The notes under the pieces: model-generated
Told to the model about the DNA's origin: nothing
Database searches by the model: none
Seen by the model: the letters and a program-made list of their open reading frames with translations, nothing else
Assembly: GCF_002964705.1 (NCBI RefSeq)
Contig: NZ_PQCD01000003.1
Location: 62,001-126,000, forward strand
Length of the DNA stretch: 64,000 bases
DNA from: Pseudoalteromonas sp. T1lg75
GTDB lineage: Bacteria; Pseudomonadota; Gammaproteobacteria; Enterobacterales; Alteromonadaceae
Reading direction: 5' to 3'
Position numbers and translations under genes: made by a program
Shown: positions 48,255 through 57,538 of the stretch, piece after piece
Numbering within the stretch: the first letter of the stretch is position 1
Layout of the letters: every line of letters begins with the position of its first letter

Positions 48255-48831
48255 TTTTCAGCACTCTAATAGGGTTATTGCTAATGGCTAAAGGATGCCA
48301 TAAGGCGACTAAGAAAACGAGCAACAAAATGGTGCAAACCGTCTTTACGCTGAGTTCTTAGGCTCGATTTGTCATTGTTGACTATAAGATGCCTACCGTC
48401 GCAGAAAATGATCGGGGAAAAACAGTGTCACCCTGTCTGTGCGTTGCACTGATCCGGCGCATTTGCACCATTATAAGCTGTGGATAACTTTGTAGATAAA
48501 AAGCACGAGAAAACCTCCGAAGTCATAAAACTGACATCAGATTAAATTTAACTCTTTGTTTTTAAGCGAAAAAAAGAAGAGACTCCGTATCTTATTTTCT
48601 TATTATTTTTTTAATCCTTTGTGGAAAGTGGTTATTGGTAAGGAGCGTTTAGAGTAACCCTTCTAAATAACCAGCTAAGCATTCTAGCATAATGGATCAA
48701 AGATCCCAGCGATCCTTTATAACTTTTTTCTCTTAAGCTATGGTTCATAAAGCATAAATGAGCATTGACGGGAGCTGGCTTAGCTGGCTACCTTACTGTT
48801 TTAGTTAATTTTCAGTTAGGAATTCAAAGTT
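48255..48831. other. Divergent polA-elbB intergenic region
   Basis: 577 bp with no ORF I trust. It contains a perfect DnaA box (48479-48487), several GATC sites, an AT-rich stretch at 48530-48620 and a 9-bp direct repeat AGCTGGCTT/AGCTGGCTA near 48773-48790. Promoters for both genes must lie here; none is strong enough to call. Confidence 0.5.
48479..48487. promoter_or_regulatory. Consensus DnaA box upstream of polA
   Basis: TGTGGATAA, the reverse complement of TTATCCACA. DnaA boxes that stimulate polA expression are described in E. coli. A single box here may serve the same role or be chance. Confidence 0.45.
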
Positions 48832-49482
48832 ATGACCAAGGTAGCGATCATCCTTAGCGGCTGTGGCGTGTTTGATGGGGCCGAAATTCACGAATCGGTA
48901 TTAACCCTGCTTTATCTCGATCTGGCTGGCGCCCAATACCAGTGTTTTGCCCCCAATATCAATCAACACCATGTACTCAACCACCTGACCGGTGAAGAAC
49001 AGCCGCAAACACGCAATGTTCTTGAAGAAGCAGCGCGCATTGCCCGCGGTGAGATCCTTGATCTAAAAGAGTTGAACGTTGACGACTACGATGCCCTGGT
49101 AGTGCCTGGCGGCTTTGGCGCCGCAAAAAACCTTTGCGACTTTGCCCTAAAAGGCCCTAATAGCAGCCTTAACGCCGACGTTGAGCGCGCATGTAAGGCC
49201 TTCGCCGAGCAGCATAAACCCGCCGCCTACCTGTGTATTGCCCCGGCGATTATCGCCCATATCTATCCGCAAGGTACCAAGGCGACCATAGGCAATGATG
49301 CCGACACCGCCGCCGCGCTGACCGCGTTAGGCGCCGAACATGTAGAGTGCAGCGTTGATAACATAGTGGTTGATGAGCAGGCCAAGGTGGTTTCTACTCC
49401 GGCTTATATGCTGGCAGGCTCGATTAAGGAAGCGGCCAGCGGCATTGAAAAGGCAATTAATAAGTTGCTGAGCTTGGTTTGA
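48832..49482 (+). CDS. elbB: DJ-1/PfpI-family glyoxalase-like protein ElbB
   Basis: 216 residues. SGCGVFDGAEIHESVLTLLYLD, DALVVPGGFGAAKNLCDFALKG, and a nucleophile-elbow cysteine in YLCIAPAII. ElbB (formerly linked to isoprenoid synthesis) has glyoxalase-like activity in E. coli. Divergent from polA; single gene. Confidence 0.93.
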   Translation: MTKVAIILSGCGVFDGAEIHESVLTLLYLDLAGAQYQCFAPNINQHHVLNHLTGEEQPQTRNVLEEAARIARGEILDLKELNVDDYDALVVPGGFGAAKNLCDFALKGPNSSLNADVERACKAFAEQHKPAAYLCIAPAIIAHIYPQGTKATIGNDADTAAALTALGAEHVECSVDNIVVDEQAKVVSTPAYMLAGSIKEAASGIEKAINKLLSLV

Positions 49483-49531
49483 TGGGTGAACAAAAAACAA
49501 CCAAATACAAGTAAAAATTTGCGCTAAAGCA

Positions 49532-49576
49532 TAAAATGCCTACTTTTTAACACATTAATAAAGGCTAGGCATTTTA
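49532..49576. repeat. Inverted repeat after elbB
   Basis: Perfect 11-bp arms TAAAATGCCTA and TAGGCATTTTA around 23 bases that can themselves pair partly. It may terminate elbB or mark the cytochrome c5 promoter region. Confidence 0.5.
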
Positions 49577-49659
49577 TAAATTGTTTGGCGAGGTTATAAT
49601 TTGCCGATATTTCGTCACCCGGTCGCTTTGACCGCTAGCATCCGAATGAGCAAAGAAAC

Positions 49660-50052
49660 ATGAAGAAACTATCTGCCGCATTGTTATTGTTATCCACCGC
49701 TGTATACGCACAGCCTCAAGACAACGCTATGACCGAAGAAGCGATCAAGAAACGTCTTCAGCCTATTGGCGCAGTTTATCTAGCTGGTCAAACGGCTGCC
49801 GCTGATGCCGCCCCTGCTGGCCCGCGTAGTGGTGAACAAGTGTATCAGGCTTCGTGTTTCGCCTGTCACGGCTCTGGCGCACTAGGTGCACCTAAAACAG
49901 AAGCCGACTGGGCACCACGTCTAGCCAAGGGTGAAGACACCCTGCTTGACCACGCAATTAACGGCTTTAACGCCATGCCTCCTCGCGGTACCTGCATGGA
50001 CTGTTCTGATGATGAGATCAAAGCCGCTATCGCATTTATGACTAAGCAGTAA
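49660..50052 (+). CDS. Cytochrome c5-type monoheme protein
   Basis: 130 residues: signal peptide cleaved near VYAQPQ, a spacer rich in Ala/Pro, and one heme c domain with CFACHGSGALGAPK. The axial Met is in NAMPPRGTCMDCSDDE, whose two extra cysteines form the disulfide typical of cytochrome c5. Periplasmic electron carrier. Followed by its own terminator. Confidence 0.93.
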   Translation: MKKLSAALLLLSTAVYAQPQDNAMTEEAIKKRLQPIGAVYLAGQTAAADAAPAGPRSGEQVYQASCFACHGSGALGAPKTEADWAPRLAKGEDTLLDHAINGFNAMPPRGTCMDCSDDEIKAAIAFMTKQ

Positions 50053-50080
50053 GCGCCTTAGCACCTAACATCTTGTTTAA

Positions 50081-50104
50081 AGGGAGGCTTTGCCTCCCTT
50101 TTTG
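50081..50104 (+). terminator. Cytochrome c5 terminator
   Basis: AGGGAGGC/GCCTCCCT stem with a short loop and a T tract. Confidence 0.88.
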
Positions 50105-50174
50105 TTATCTGAATACCTTGACCTGGGTTACAAAAGATGGAATATTCGACGGTTAAGATTTAGCCAAAAACCTA

Positions 50175-52745
50175 GTGGCACGTTCAGTGGATGAGTGTTC
50201 GGTAAATAAGTTGCGTAAGCAAAACAAGCGGTTAAAGGAACTGCTGCAAAAATATAAGCATCAGCATCATCTGCAGTATGCGCTGATCGGCCTTTCAGAG
50301 CAGGCCAGTACACACCCGGATCTCAATTCCTTTTATCCCGCAATTCGACAACTCCTCGCCGACTATGTGCCCAGTAAAAACTTCTATGTGGTGTTACAAA
50401 ACCCCAGCTCAGGGTTACTTGAACTCTCCTATTTCGTCGATCAAAAAGACACTCAGTCGCACCCTGAGCTAACCGAGCAACATTTTGAGCAAAGCCTCAC
50501 CGGCTATGTGTTTCGCTCCCAGGCCACGGCGTATTTTAATCGCGCCACCATGGCGGCGGCAGTGGCAGAGGGTAAATTCAATTTACATGGCACCCGCTCA
50601 GAGCATTGGTTAGGGGTCCCCATTTATCAAGACACCCAGGTTATCGGCGTCATGGTGTCGCAAAGTTATGAGCAAGAGCTTGGCTACAGCCAGGAGCAAA
50701 TAGAGCTGTTCGAGGTGATCGCCCTGTACTTGGCCACCGCCATAGAAAGGGTGAAAAAACGCGAGCTCTTAGAGCGACAGGTGGAACAGCGCACCCTGGC
50801 ACTCACACAAAGTAATCACGCCCTCAATGAGGAAATTGCCCAGCGCAAAAAGGCACTGAAGCGCCAGCAAACCCTGTTTCAAATTGCCGAACTCGCCACC
50901 CAGGCGATCCAGATAGACGATGTGTATTACCATGTTCATCAGATCATGAAATCCATCACTTATGCACAAAACCTCTATATTGCCCTGTATGATCGCGATA
51001 ATAATTGGCTGACCTTTCCATATGCCGTTGATGAAAGCGACCCGGACTTTAGCCCCCGCCCTTTTGCCAAAGGCTACAGTGAGTTAGTGCTTACCAGCAA
51101 AAAATGCCAATTGATCAGCCGAGAGCGCGGTGAACAACTGTGCCAACAGGGCCTGGTCGAGCGCACCCGGGCGCTTACCCAAACCGGACGCTGCACCAGT
51201 TGGCTCGGCGCGCCGCTGAAAACCGCTCAGGGAGTTATTGGCTTGATCGCCTGTCAAGCCTACAACAATAAATATGAGTTTGTGCAAGAAGACGTCGAGC
51301 TGATCGCCTACGTTTCCAATCAAATTGCCAATGTCTTACAAAACCAGCTCTCACAGCAGGCACTCAGGCAAAGTCATCAGCAGTTGGAATTGCGTGTGGC
51401 CGAGAAAACCAAGGAGCTGCGCCAGGCCAATGTCCATCTGCAACTGCAAATAGACGAGCGGCGTAAAATAGAGCAGCAGTTGTACCATGACGCCCATCAC
51501 GATGCCCTTACCGGGCTGCCCAATCGCAATCTTTTTATCGCCCAGCTCGAGCGCACCATGGCACATTATCAGAACCTGCCCGAACAAAATTTTGCCGTGC
51601 TCTTTATCGACCTCGATAAGTTTAAAGACATCAATGATCAGCTCGGACACCAGTTCGGCGATCAATTCCTGATTGCCGTGGCCACCAAGTTAAAACAATG
51701 CGTGCGCGAACACGATTTGATCGCCCGTTTGGGCGGCGATGAATTTGTCGTCTTGCTTTCACGCCTGCAAGAAAAGCAGCAGGCCGAGGATGTGGCCAAA
51801 CGCATTATTGCGGTGATGCAACAGCCCTTCTGTCATCAGGGTAACTGCATTCAAGGCGGCGCCAGCATAGGCATTACCTTTAGCCATGAGCACTATGGTG
51901 ACATTGATGAGGTGATCCGCGATGCCGATGCGGCCATGTATTACGCCAAGCAAAGCGGTAAAGGGCGCTTTGAGTTTTATCATCCCTTACTGAGTTATAC
52001 CGATGAGCAAGCGCACCGGCCAAGCGAGCACCATTTAATGGACTTACACACCCATTTTCAAAGCAGTCAGGTGTTCGGTGCCGACCAGCAACCAATTTGC
52101 CAATTGCTCAGCGCCTATGGCGAGCATCCGGTGCTCGGCAGCACCAGTTTCGAGCAACTTAAACGCTTTGGCAGCGATCGCTATGAACTGGCCCAGGTGG
52201 AGCTAAAATTATTGCAATCCGGCTTTGCCCAGCATCAAAATCAAGGCTTAACCCTGCTCAATTGCTCGGCGCAGCTACTAGAAGATGAGTATTTCCCCTC
52301 TCTGTACACGTGGGTGAGCCAGATAGATGCCATCGAGCATTTATGCTTGCTGTTGGAGGAGCCGGAGTTGAGTTGTGCCAGTGCCAAGCAGCTGCACAAT
52401 CTGGAGACCCTGAGCCAAAGTGGTGTGTACATCGGTCTGAATAACTTCGCCAAGGAGCGCTGTGAGCTTGGGCTGTTGGCACAATTCCCCTTCTACTGCG
52501 TGCTGTTAAGTAACACCTTTAGTCGTCGCCTGCTGCAAGAGCCTGCCTATGCACGTATGCTGCCCGGCATAGTGGCGCTGACCCAAGAGGCCAACTGTAA
52601 ACTGATGACCAAATGCCCACAGGCTTCGGCCGAGCGTGATAAGCTTGAGCGCCTAGGCATAGAATACTTTGTCGGCCAGCGCTCGCCGCTGGCACAACAA
52701 AAACAACTAGATACGCTTACTTCTTTAGCATCGCCCGCAAATTAG
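50175..52745 (+). CDS. GAF-GAF-GGDEF protein with decayed C-terminal EAL domain
   Basis: 856 residues without membrane helices: GAF domain about 36-193, coiled coil, second GAF about 234-390, coiled coil, GGDEF about 436-602, then a divergent EAL-like domain about 620-850. The GGDEF motif at 520-524 is intact and an I-site (RxxD, 511-514) lies five residues before it, so it should make c-di-GMP and be product-inhibited. In the EAL remnant the EAL motif is gone, DDFG reads NNFA and the catalytic Lys is absent. The start is a GTG. Its end overlaps the convergent rep gene by 29 bases. Confidence 0.9.
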   Translation: MARSVDECSVNKLRKQNKRLKELLQKYKHQHHLQYALIGLSEQASTHPDLNSFYPAIRQLLADYVPSKNFYVVLQNPSSGLLELSYFVDQKDTQSHPELTEQHFEQSLTGYVFRSQATAYFNRATMAAAVAEGKFNLHGTRSEHWLGVPIYQDTQVIGVMVSQSYEQELGYSQEQIELFEVIALYLATAIERVKKRELLERQVEQRTLALTQSNHALNEEIAQRKKALKRQQTLFQIAELATQAIQIDDVYYHVHQIMKSITYAQNLYIALYDRDNNWLTFPYAVDESDPDFSPRPFAKGYSELVLTSKKCQLISRERGEQLCQQGLVERTRALTQTGRCTSWLGAPLKTAQGVIGLIACQAYNNKYEFVQEDVELIAYVSNQIANVLQNQLSQQALRQSHQQLELRVAEKTKELRQANVHLQLQIDERRKIEQQLYHDAHHDALTGLPNRNLFIAQLERTMAHYQNLPEQNFAVLFIDLDKFKDINDQLGHQFGDQFLIAVATKLKQCVREHDLIARLGGDEFVVLLSRLQEKQQAEDVAKRIIAVMQQPFCHQGNCIQGGASIGITFSHEHYGDIDEVIRDADAAMYYAKQSGKGRFEFYHPLLSYTDEQAHRPSEHHLMDLHTHFQSSQVFGADQQPICQLLSAYGEHPVLGSTSFEQLKRFGSDRYELAQVELKLLQSGFAQHQNQGLTLLNCSAQLLEDEYFPSLYTWVSQIDAIEHLCLLLEEPELSCASAKQLHNLETLSQSGVYIGLNNFAKERCELGLLAQFPFYCVLLSNTFSRRLLQEPAYARMLPGIVALTQEANCKLMTKCPQASAERDKLERLGIEYFVGQRSPLAQQKQLDTLTSLASPAN

Positions 52746-54730
52746 CGACCCGTGCCTGCCCCTGTTGCATGCGCTGCTCTTGGTTTTGCGGCGGCTTTCT
52801 CGCCTCAAAGGCAAGATCCTGCTGCGGCAGCTCCTCAACAAAGCGACTGATCTCCGGCGTGATCACCTCACCGAATTGACGGCGGGTTTTGGGCATAGGT
52901 CATTACCAGTTCCTGCTGGGCCCGGGTAATACCCACATAGGCTAAACGGCGCTCTTCTTCGACATTGTCCTCATCGATGCTGCTTTGATGCGGCAGCAGG
53001 CCTTCTTCCATGCCAACCATAAACACATAGGGATATTCCAGGCCCTTGGAAGCATGCAGGGTAAGCAATTGCACCGCATCGCTGTCGTCCTCTTCCTCAT
53101 TACGCTCCATCATATCGCGCAGCGCCAGCTTGGTGACCACCTCAGGCAAGGTCAAAGGTTCATTATCGGCATCACCGGTGAGCATATCGGTGATCCAGCG
53201 GTACAGCTCGGAAACGTTCTTCATACGCATCTCGGCGGCCTTGGCGCTGGTCGAGGTTTCGTACAAATAGGCTTCGTAGTTGATCTGGCGCACCAGATCC
53301 TTGACCGCCTCCAGGGTGTCGCTGCGCTGGGCATTATCGGCCAGCTCCACCACCCAGCGAGCAAAGCCCATCAAGGCATTAAAGCCACGCCCTTGCAGGC
53401 GCCCGGCTAGCTCGGGCTCAAAACAGGCGGCAAACAAGCTGATGTGTTTTTCATTGGCCAGACTACCGAGTTTTTCCAAGGTCACCGGGCCGATTTCCCG
53501 CTTCGGGGTGTTGACGATGCGCAAAAACGCATTGTCGTCATCCTGGTTCACCAAGAGGCGTAAATAAGCCATCATGTCCTTGATTTCTGCTCGGCCAAAA
53601 AACGACATGCCGCCGCTGATCTTGTAGGGAATGCGGTTGCTCATCAGCGCCTTTTCAAATAACCGGGCCTGATGGTTACCGCGGTAAAGAATGGCGTAAT
53701 CCTTGTAATTGGTGCGTTTGGTAAACTTATGGGAGATGATCTCCGCCACCACCCGCTCCGCCTCATGCTCCTCATCCCGGGTGGCGATCACCTTGATCTC
53801 CTCGCCATAATTGAGCTCACTAAAGAGCTTTTTATCGAACACATGGGGGTTATTGGCGATCAGTATATTGGCCGCCTTTAGGATGCGTCCGGCGCTGCGG
53901 TAGTTTTGTTCCAGCTTGATCAGACGCAAACCGGGAAAGTCTTTACTGAGCAGCACCAGGTTTTGTGGCTTGGCACCACGCCAGGAATAAATGGATTGGT
54001 CGTCGTCGCCTACCACGGTAAAGCGGGCGCGCTGCCCCACCAAGAGTTTCACCAACTGATATTGACTGGTGTTGGTGTCCTGGTATTCGTCAACCAGCAG
54101 ATAACGAAAACGGTTTTGCCAGCGCTCGCGCACCTCGGCATTGGAGCCCAGCAAGAGGGTTGGGATCATAATGAGATCGTCAAAGTCCATGGCGTTATAG
54201 GCGCGCAACTGGGTTTGATAGCGGGCATAAAGCTGAGCAAACAGCGCCTTTTGCGGCTCCCTAGCCATGGCAATGGCTTGCGGCGGCAGGATCAGCTCGT
54301 TTTTCCAATCGCCAATTTGCATTTTCAGCAGATTGAGTAAATCTTTATCCCCTTGCAATTCATCGGCGGTCAGCTCATTAAGCAGCTGATTGGTATCCTG
54401 ATCATCAAACAGGGAAAAGCCCGCCTTAAAGCCTAAGGTCTTCAGCTCTTTTTTAATGATCTCCAAACCCAAGGTGTGAAAGGTCGATACCCACAAGCCC
54501 TTGGCCTCTTGCTTGCCCAAGGTTTGCGCCACCCGCTCACGCATTTCCCGCGCCGCCTTGTTAGTAAAGGTCACCGCAGCAATATTTCGCGCCTGATACT
54601 GGCAGTTTTGCACCAGGTGGGCGATTTTATTGGTAATAACCCGGGTTTTGCCCGAGCCGGCACCGGCCAACACCAGGCAGGGTCCGCTAATGTACTTTAC
54701 CGCTTCATTTTGCTGGGGATTGAGCTTCAT
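52717..54730 (-). CDS. rep: ATP-dependent DNA helicase Rep, 3' frameshift at 52891-52893
   Basis: UvrD/PcrA-type helicase that clears proteins ahead of replication forks. Walker [16 protein letters not shown], Walker [41 protein letters not shown] and [14 protein letters not shown] are all present. The frame as given stops at 52868 after YAQNPPSIR. Removing one C from the CCC run at 52893-52891 continues it as [11 protein letters not shown] to the TAA at 52719-52717, giving about 671 residues, the E. coli Rep length. So one extra base breaks the last 60 residues, a real mutation or a sequencing error. Start at the ATG 54730, matching E. coli; a GTG lies two codons upstream. Confidence 0.9.
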
Positions 54731-54853
54731 AAACACTAATCTAAATCACATGGGACCGGCTATTTTAGCCTATCTGTGAGCGCGATACAGCCATGATAGG
54801 CAGGGCTTGGGAAATTAGTTACACTTAGGGCAGATAAAGATAGGAGCCAGAAC

Positions 54854-55126
54854 ATGATTAACCCGAGCAAAATTGAAGAAATCGCCCGCCAAATCGGCAG
54901 CAACATGCCAAAAGGCATGCGCGATATCGCCGAGAATTTTGAGACCAAAACCAAACAGGTATTGCAAAACAAACTGGCTGAAATGGATTTTGTCAGCCGT
55001 GAAGAGTTCGATATTCAAAGCCAGGTGCTGGTGCGCACGCGCGAAAAACTAACGGCACTGGAAGAGAAGGTCGCTGCGCTTGAAGCCATGCTGGCGGCAC
55101 AAGCGAAGGACGCTGACGCAGAGTAA
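54854..55126 (+). CDS. ubiK: Ubiquinone biosynthesis accessory factor UbiK
   Basis: 90 residues of the BMFP (YqiC) family: IARQIGSNMPKGMRDIAENFE, then a C-terminal coiled coil (LVRTREKLTALEEKVAALEAML). UbiK with UbiJ supports the cytosolic ubiquinone-synthesis complex. Divergent from rep, with AGGAGCC about eight bases before the ATG. Confidence 0.93.
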   Translation: MINPSKIEEIARQIGSNMPKGMRDIAENFETKTKQVLQNKLAEMDFVSREEFDIQSQVLVRTREKLTALEEKVAALEAMLAAQAKDADAE

Positions 55127-55550
55127 GCTTTCTCTAGCTTTAGTGGTATACGAACCACTGATGTCCTCCTTGGTATCTTGTCGCGTTGGGCGACGAGCGA
55201 CCGAAGCACAGCTTCGCAGCGCGAGAAGGTGGAGGCATGGATGCCGTAACTTCGTCACGAACAGGAACCAAGCTTCTCGCCCCCCTTTTCGGATGCAATA
55301 TAAGGGGATTAAGCTGATACATCTGAGTTTCAATTTAGCTTAAGGCAATTTGTAAGTTTGATTAGAGAAGAGCGGTCGTTCATCGATTGTTCCCTTCAAC
55401 CTAGTTTCTTTCACTTTCCATCTGATTTAACATGAGTTTTTGCTTTCACTAATGAAACCTCATTCGTTTAATGCGCCGACCTTACAAGGTAGGCAAGCTT
55501 GCAAGGTCTCATTAATACCCTGTTATACATCTTAATAGATGAGAAATTAG
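55127..55550. other. Non-coding interval downstream of ubiK
   Basis: About 420 bp. 55140-55320 has open frames on both strands but no ribosome binding sites; it reads like a dispersed non-coding repeat. 55440-55528 is AT-richer and holds nested inverted repeats (TAATGAAACC ... GGTCTCATTA enclosing GACCTT ... AAGGTC). No gene is supported. Confidence 0.4.
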
Positions 55551-55760
55551 ATGAAAAAATATAGCCTTAAAACATTATCCATTTTTATCACGCTAGGATT
55601 GCTCGCATCTTGCTCAAGTGTAAAAGAAGCGGGAAGAGATTTTGGCGGTGCTGTCAAAGAAGTGACTACAGAAATTGGTCATGCTTCAAGGGATGCAGCA
55701 AAAGCTATTAAGAAAGAGACGAAAAAAGTAGTCTCAGATATTAATAATAATGAAGAATGA
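55551..55760 (+). CDS. Small entericidin-like lipoprotein
   Basis: 69 residues. Lipoprotein signal with lipobox LLASC (Cys 21), then a charged amphipathic helix (VKEAGRDFGGAVKEVTTEIG, HASRDAAKAIKKETKK). The AGRDFGGAVKE pattern after the lipidated Cys recalls entericidin-type small lipoproteins, though it is longer than EcnA/EcnB. Base composition is clearly more AT-rich than its neighbours. The 7-mers GTTATAC (55522) and GTATAAC (55771) bracket the gene as inverted copies. Confidence 0.65.
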   Translation: MKKYSLKTLSIFITLGLLASCSSVKEAGRDFGGAVKEVTTEIGHASRDAAKAIKKETKKVVSDINNNEE

Positions 55761-56153
55761 TTGGCATAATGTATAACAAGCGCGCAGTAAATTGCGCTGG
55801 ACTGTCACCGCTTCGCAGCGCCAGCTGAACACGCTGGCTGTTACAGGGTCCGCTGCTGGGACTTAATATCTTATCAGAACGCTCCGGAACTAACAGGCAT
55901 CGATCTTCCCGTTTAGATTCGCGGAGTTTCCAAGGGACGGTTGGCGCAAACCGCCCTTTGGTTGCCGTCGCCAACGCGGCAAATTCTTTCGGATCAAAAC
56001 CCCACTTACAGATATCACCAATAATCTTACATATTGATTTATTGACGTTTTTAATAGATTTCCCCTCCATCTATTTATAGACTGCCCGCTCTCCATAGGG
56101 TGACACAACCAATAAAGCCACTCGCTTCTCAAATGAAAAAGGAAATCACATCC
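55761..56153. other. Interval between small lipoprotein and BI-1 gene
   Basis: About 390 bp. 55771-55850 contains several GC-rich inverted repeats (GCCAGC-tgaacac-GCTGGC among them) after TATAACAAGCGC. 55910-56070 is unlike any coding sequence I recognise. The promoter and ribosome binding site (AAGGA) for the next gene lie at the end. Confidence 0.4.
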
Positions 56154-56816
56154 ATGCTCGAGTCTGATGTTTTTAATCGACGAGCCACCAGCAGCAAAGA
56201 AATCAGCCCAGGTCTTTACAATCTGACCATAGGGCTGTGTTTACTCTGGGGTTTTTCTGTAAACTGGTTTTTGGTCGTTAATATCGACCCGCAAACCCTA
56301 TGGGCCATCAACCCCTGGGTCTTCTTTATCGGCTATTTTGCCTCCTGCTTTGTCGGGGTCTGGCTCTTTAACGAGTCGAAGAAACCAGTTGTCAGCTTTC
56401 TCGGTTACAACCTGGTGGTGGTGCCCTTTGGCTTAATCGTTAATATGGTGGTGGCGCAATACAATGAGGCTCTGGTGATTGAGGCGATTCGACTTACCGC
56501 CGGCGTCACACTAATCATGATGCTGTTGGGCTCCATGTTCCCTCGCTTCTTCCAACGTATTCTCGGAGTATTAAGCATCGCCTTGCTGGCGGTCTTAGTG
56601 GTCGAACTATTTCAAATATTTGTCTTAGGGATACATCATGAGTGGATCGATTGGGCCGTCGCGGTGATCTTTTGTGGTTACATTGGCTACGACTGGGGCC
56701 GAGCAAACCAAATACCGAAAACCCTGGATAATGCCGTAGACAGTGCCGCAGCTCTGTATATGGATATAATTAACCTGTTCTTACGCATCCTTCGCATACT
56801 AGGGCGAAAGCAGTAA
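56154..56816 (+). CDS. Bax inhibitor-1 family membrane protein
   Basis: 220 residues with about seven membrane helices; PGLYNLTIGLCLLWGFSVNW at the first helix and the C-terminal family signature ALYMDIINLFLRILRILG. Bacterial BI-1 proteins (YccA/YbhL/BsYetJ relatives) are pH-sensitive calcium-leak channels or modulators of membrane proteases. I chose the ATG at 56154, with AAGGA upstream and a family-like N-terminus; in-frame upstream GTG/ATG codons lack support. Confidence 0.85.
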   Translation: MLESDVFNRRATSSKEISPGLYNLTIGLCLLWGFSVNWFLVVNIDPQTLWAINPWVFFIGYFASCFVGVWLFNESKKPVVSFLGYNLVVVPFGLIVNMVVAQYNEALVIEAIRLTAGVTLIMMLLGSMFPRFFQRILGVLSIALLAVLVVELFQIFVLGIHHEWIDWAVAVIFCGYIGYDWGRANQIPKTLDNAVDSAAALYMDIINLFLRILRILGRKQ

Positions 56817-56818
56817 CA

Positions 56819-56848
56819 AAAAAGGGAAGCTCATGGCTTCCCTTTTTT
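56819..56848. terminator. Terminator between BI-1 gene and can
   Basis: GGGAAGC (56824-56830)/GCTTCCC (56836-56842), A and T tracts on both sides, shared by the convergent genes. Confidence 0.88.
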
Positions 56849-56861
56849 CATCTTACCGAGG

Positions 56862-57530
56862 TTAGTCAGTCAGCTCGCCGCGAACACGCTTAGCCACGTC
56901 TTCAAGGGCTTCTTTATAGCTGTCGCCCAGCTCCTGCTGACAACGTGCCACTGAATTCATGTCATGCAAACGGCCGTTTTCCAAGCTGTACACCCAACCA
57001 TGTACCGTTAGTTCCTGGCCTCGAGCCCAGGCGTCTTGCACTATGTTGGTACGACATACGTTACGCACCTGCTCAATCACGTTGAGCTCGATAAGGCGGG
57101 CAAGGCGCTCCTTCTCAGGGGCTTGCTCAAGCAGCTCAAGGTGGCGCTCTTTGATATCGCCCACGTGACGCAACCAGTTATCGATCAAGCCAAATTTGGC
57201 TTCGTCCAGAACCGCTTTAATACCGCCACAACCATAGTGACCCACCACCATAATGTGCTTAACTTTAAGGACCTCAACGGCATACTGCATGACCGACAAA
57301 CAGTTGTGGTCGGTGTGCACTACCACGTTGGCAACATTACGGTGTACGAATAGCTCGCCCGGCATCAAATCAACGATCTGGTTGGCTGGTACGCGTGAGT
57401 CCGAGCAGCCAATCCACAGATACTCAGGATTTTGTTGCTCTGAAAGTTTCTTAAAGAATTCTGGATCTTGTTCGGTAGTACGCTTAGCCCATTGCTTATT
57501 ATTTTCAAAAAGATGACTTAAGTTTTTCAC
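56862..57530 (-). CDS. can: Beta-class carbonic anhydrase
   Basis: 222 residues. Zinc ligands in CSDSRVPANQI and HYGCGGIKAV; LWIGC and FVHRNVANVV also conserved. It interconverts CO2 and bicarbonate to supply carboxylases. The likely start is a GTG at 57530 with GAGAG upstream; an in-frame TTG at 57542 would overlap the upstream methyltransferase stop by four bases. Confidence 0.94.
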   Translation of the reverse strand: MKNLSHLFENNKQWAKRTTEQDPEFFKKLSEQQNPEYLWIGCSDSRVPANQIVDLMPGELFVHRNVANVVVHTDHNCLSVMQYAVEVLKVKHIMVVGHYGCGGIKAVLDEAKFGLIDNWLRHVGDIKERHLELLEQAPEKERLARLIELNVIEQVRNVCRTNIVQDAWARGQELTVHGWVYSLENGRLHDMNSVARCQQELGDSYKEALEDVAKRVRGELTD

Positions 57531-57538
57531 AACAACTC

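Noticed and set aside
53906..54340. 144-residue ORF antisense to rep
   Set aside because: Shadow frame of the helicase; no start context and no recognisable domain.
55049..55343. Overlapping ORFs on both strands after ubiK (94 and 87 codons)
   Set aside because: No ribosome binding sites and no domains; better explained as a non-coding repeat.
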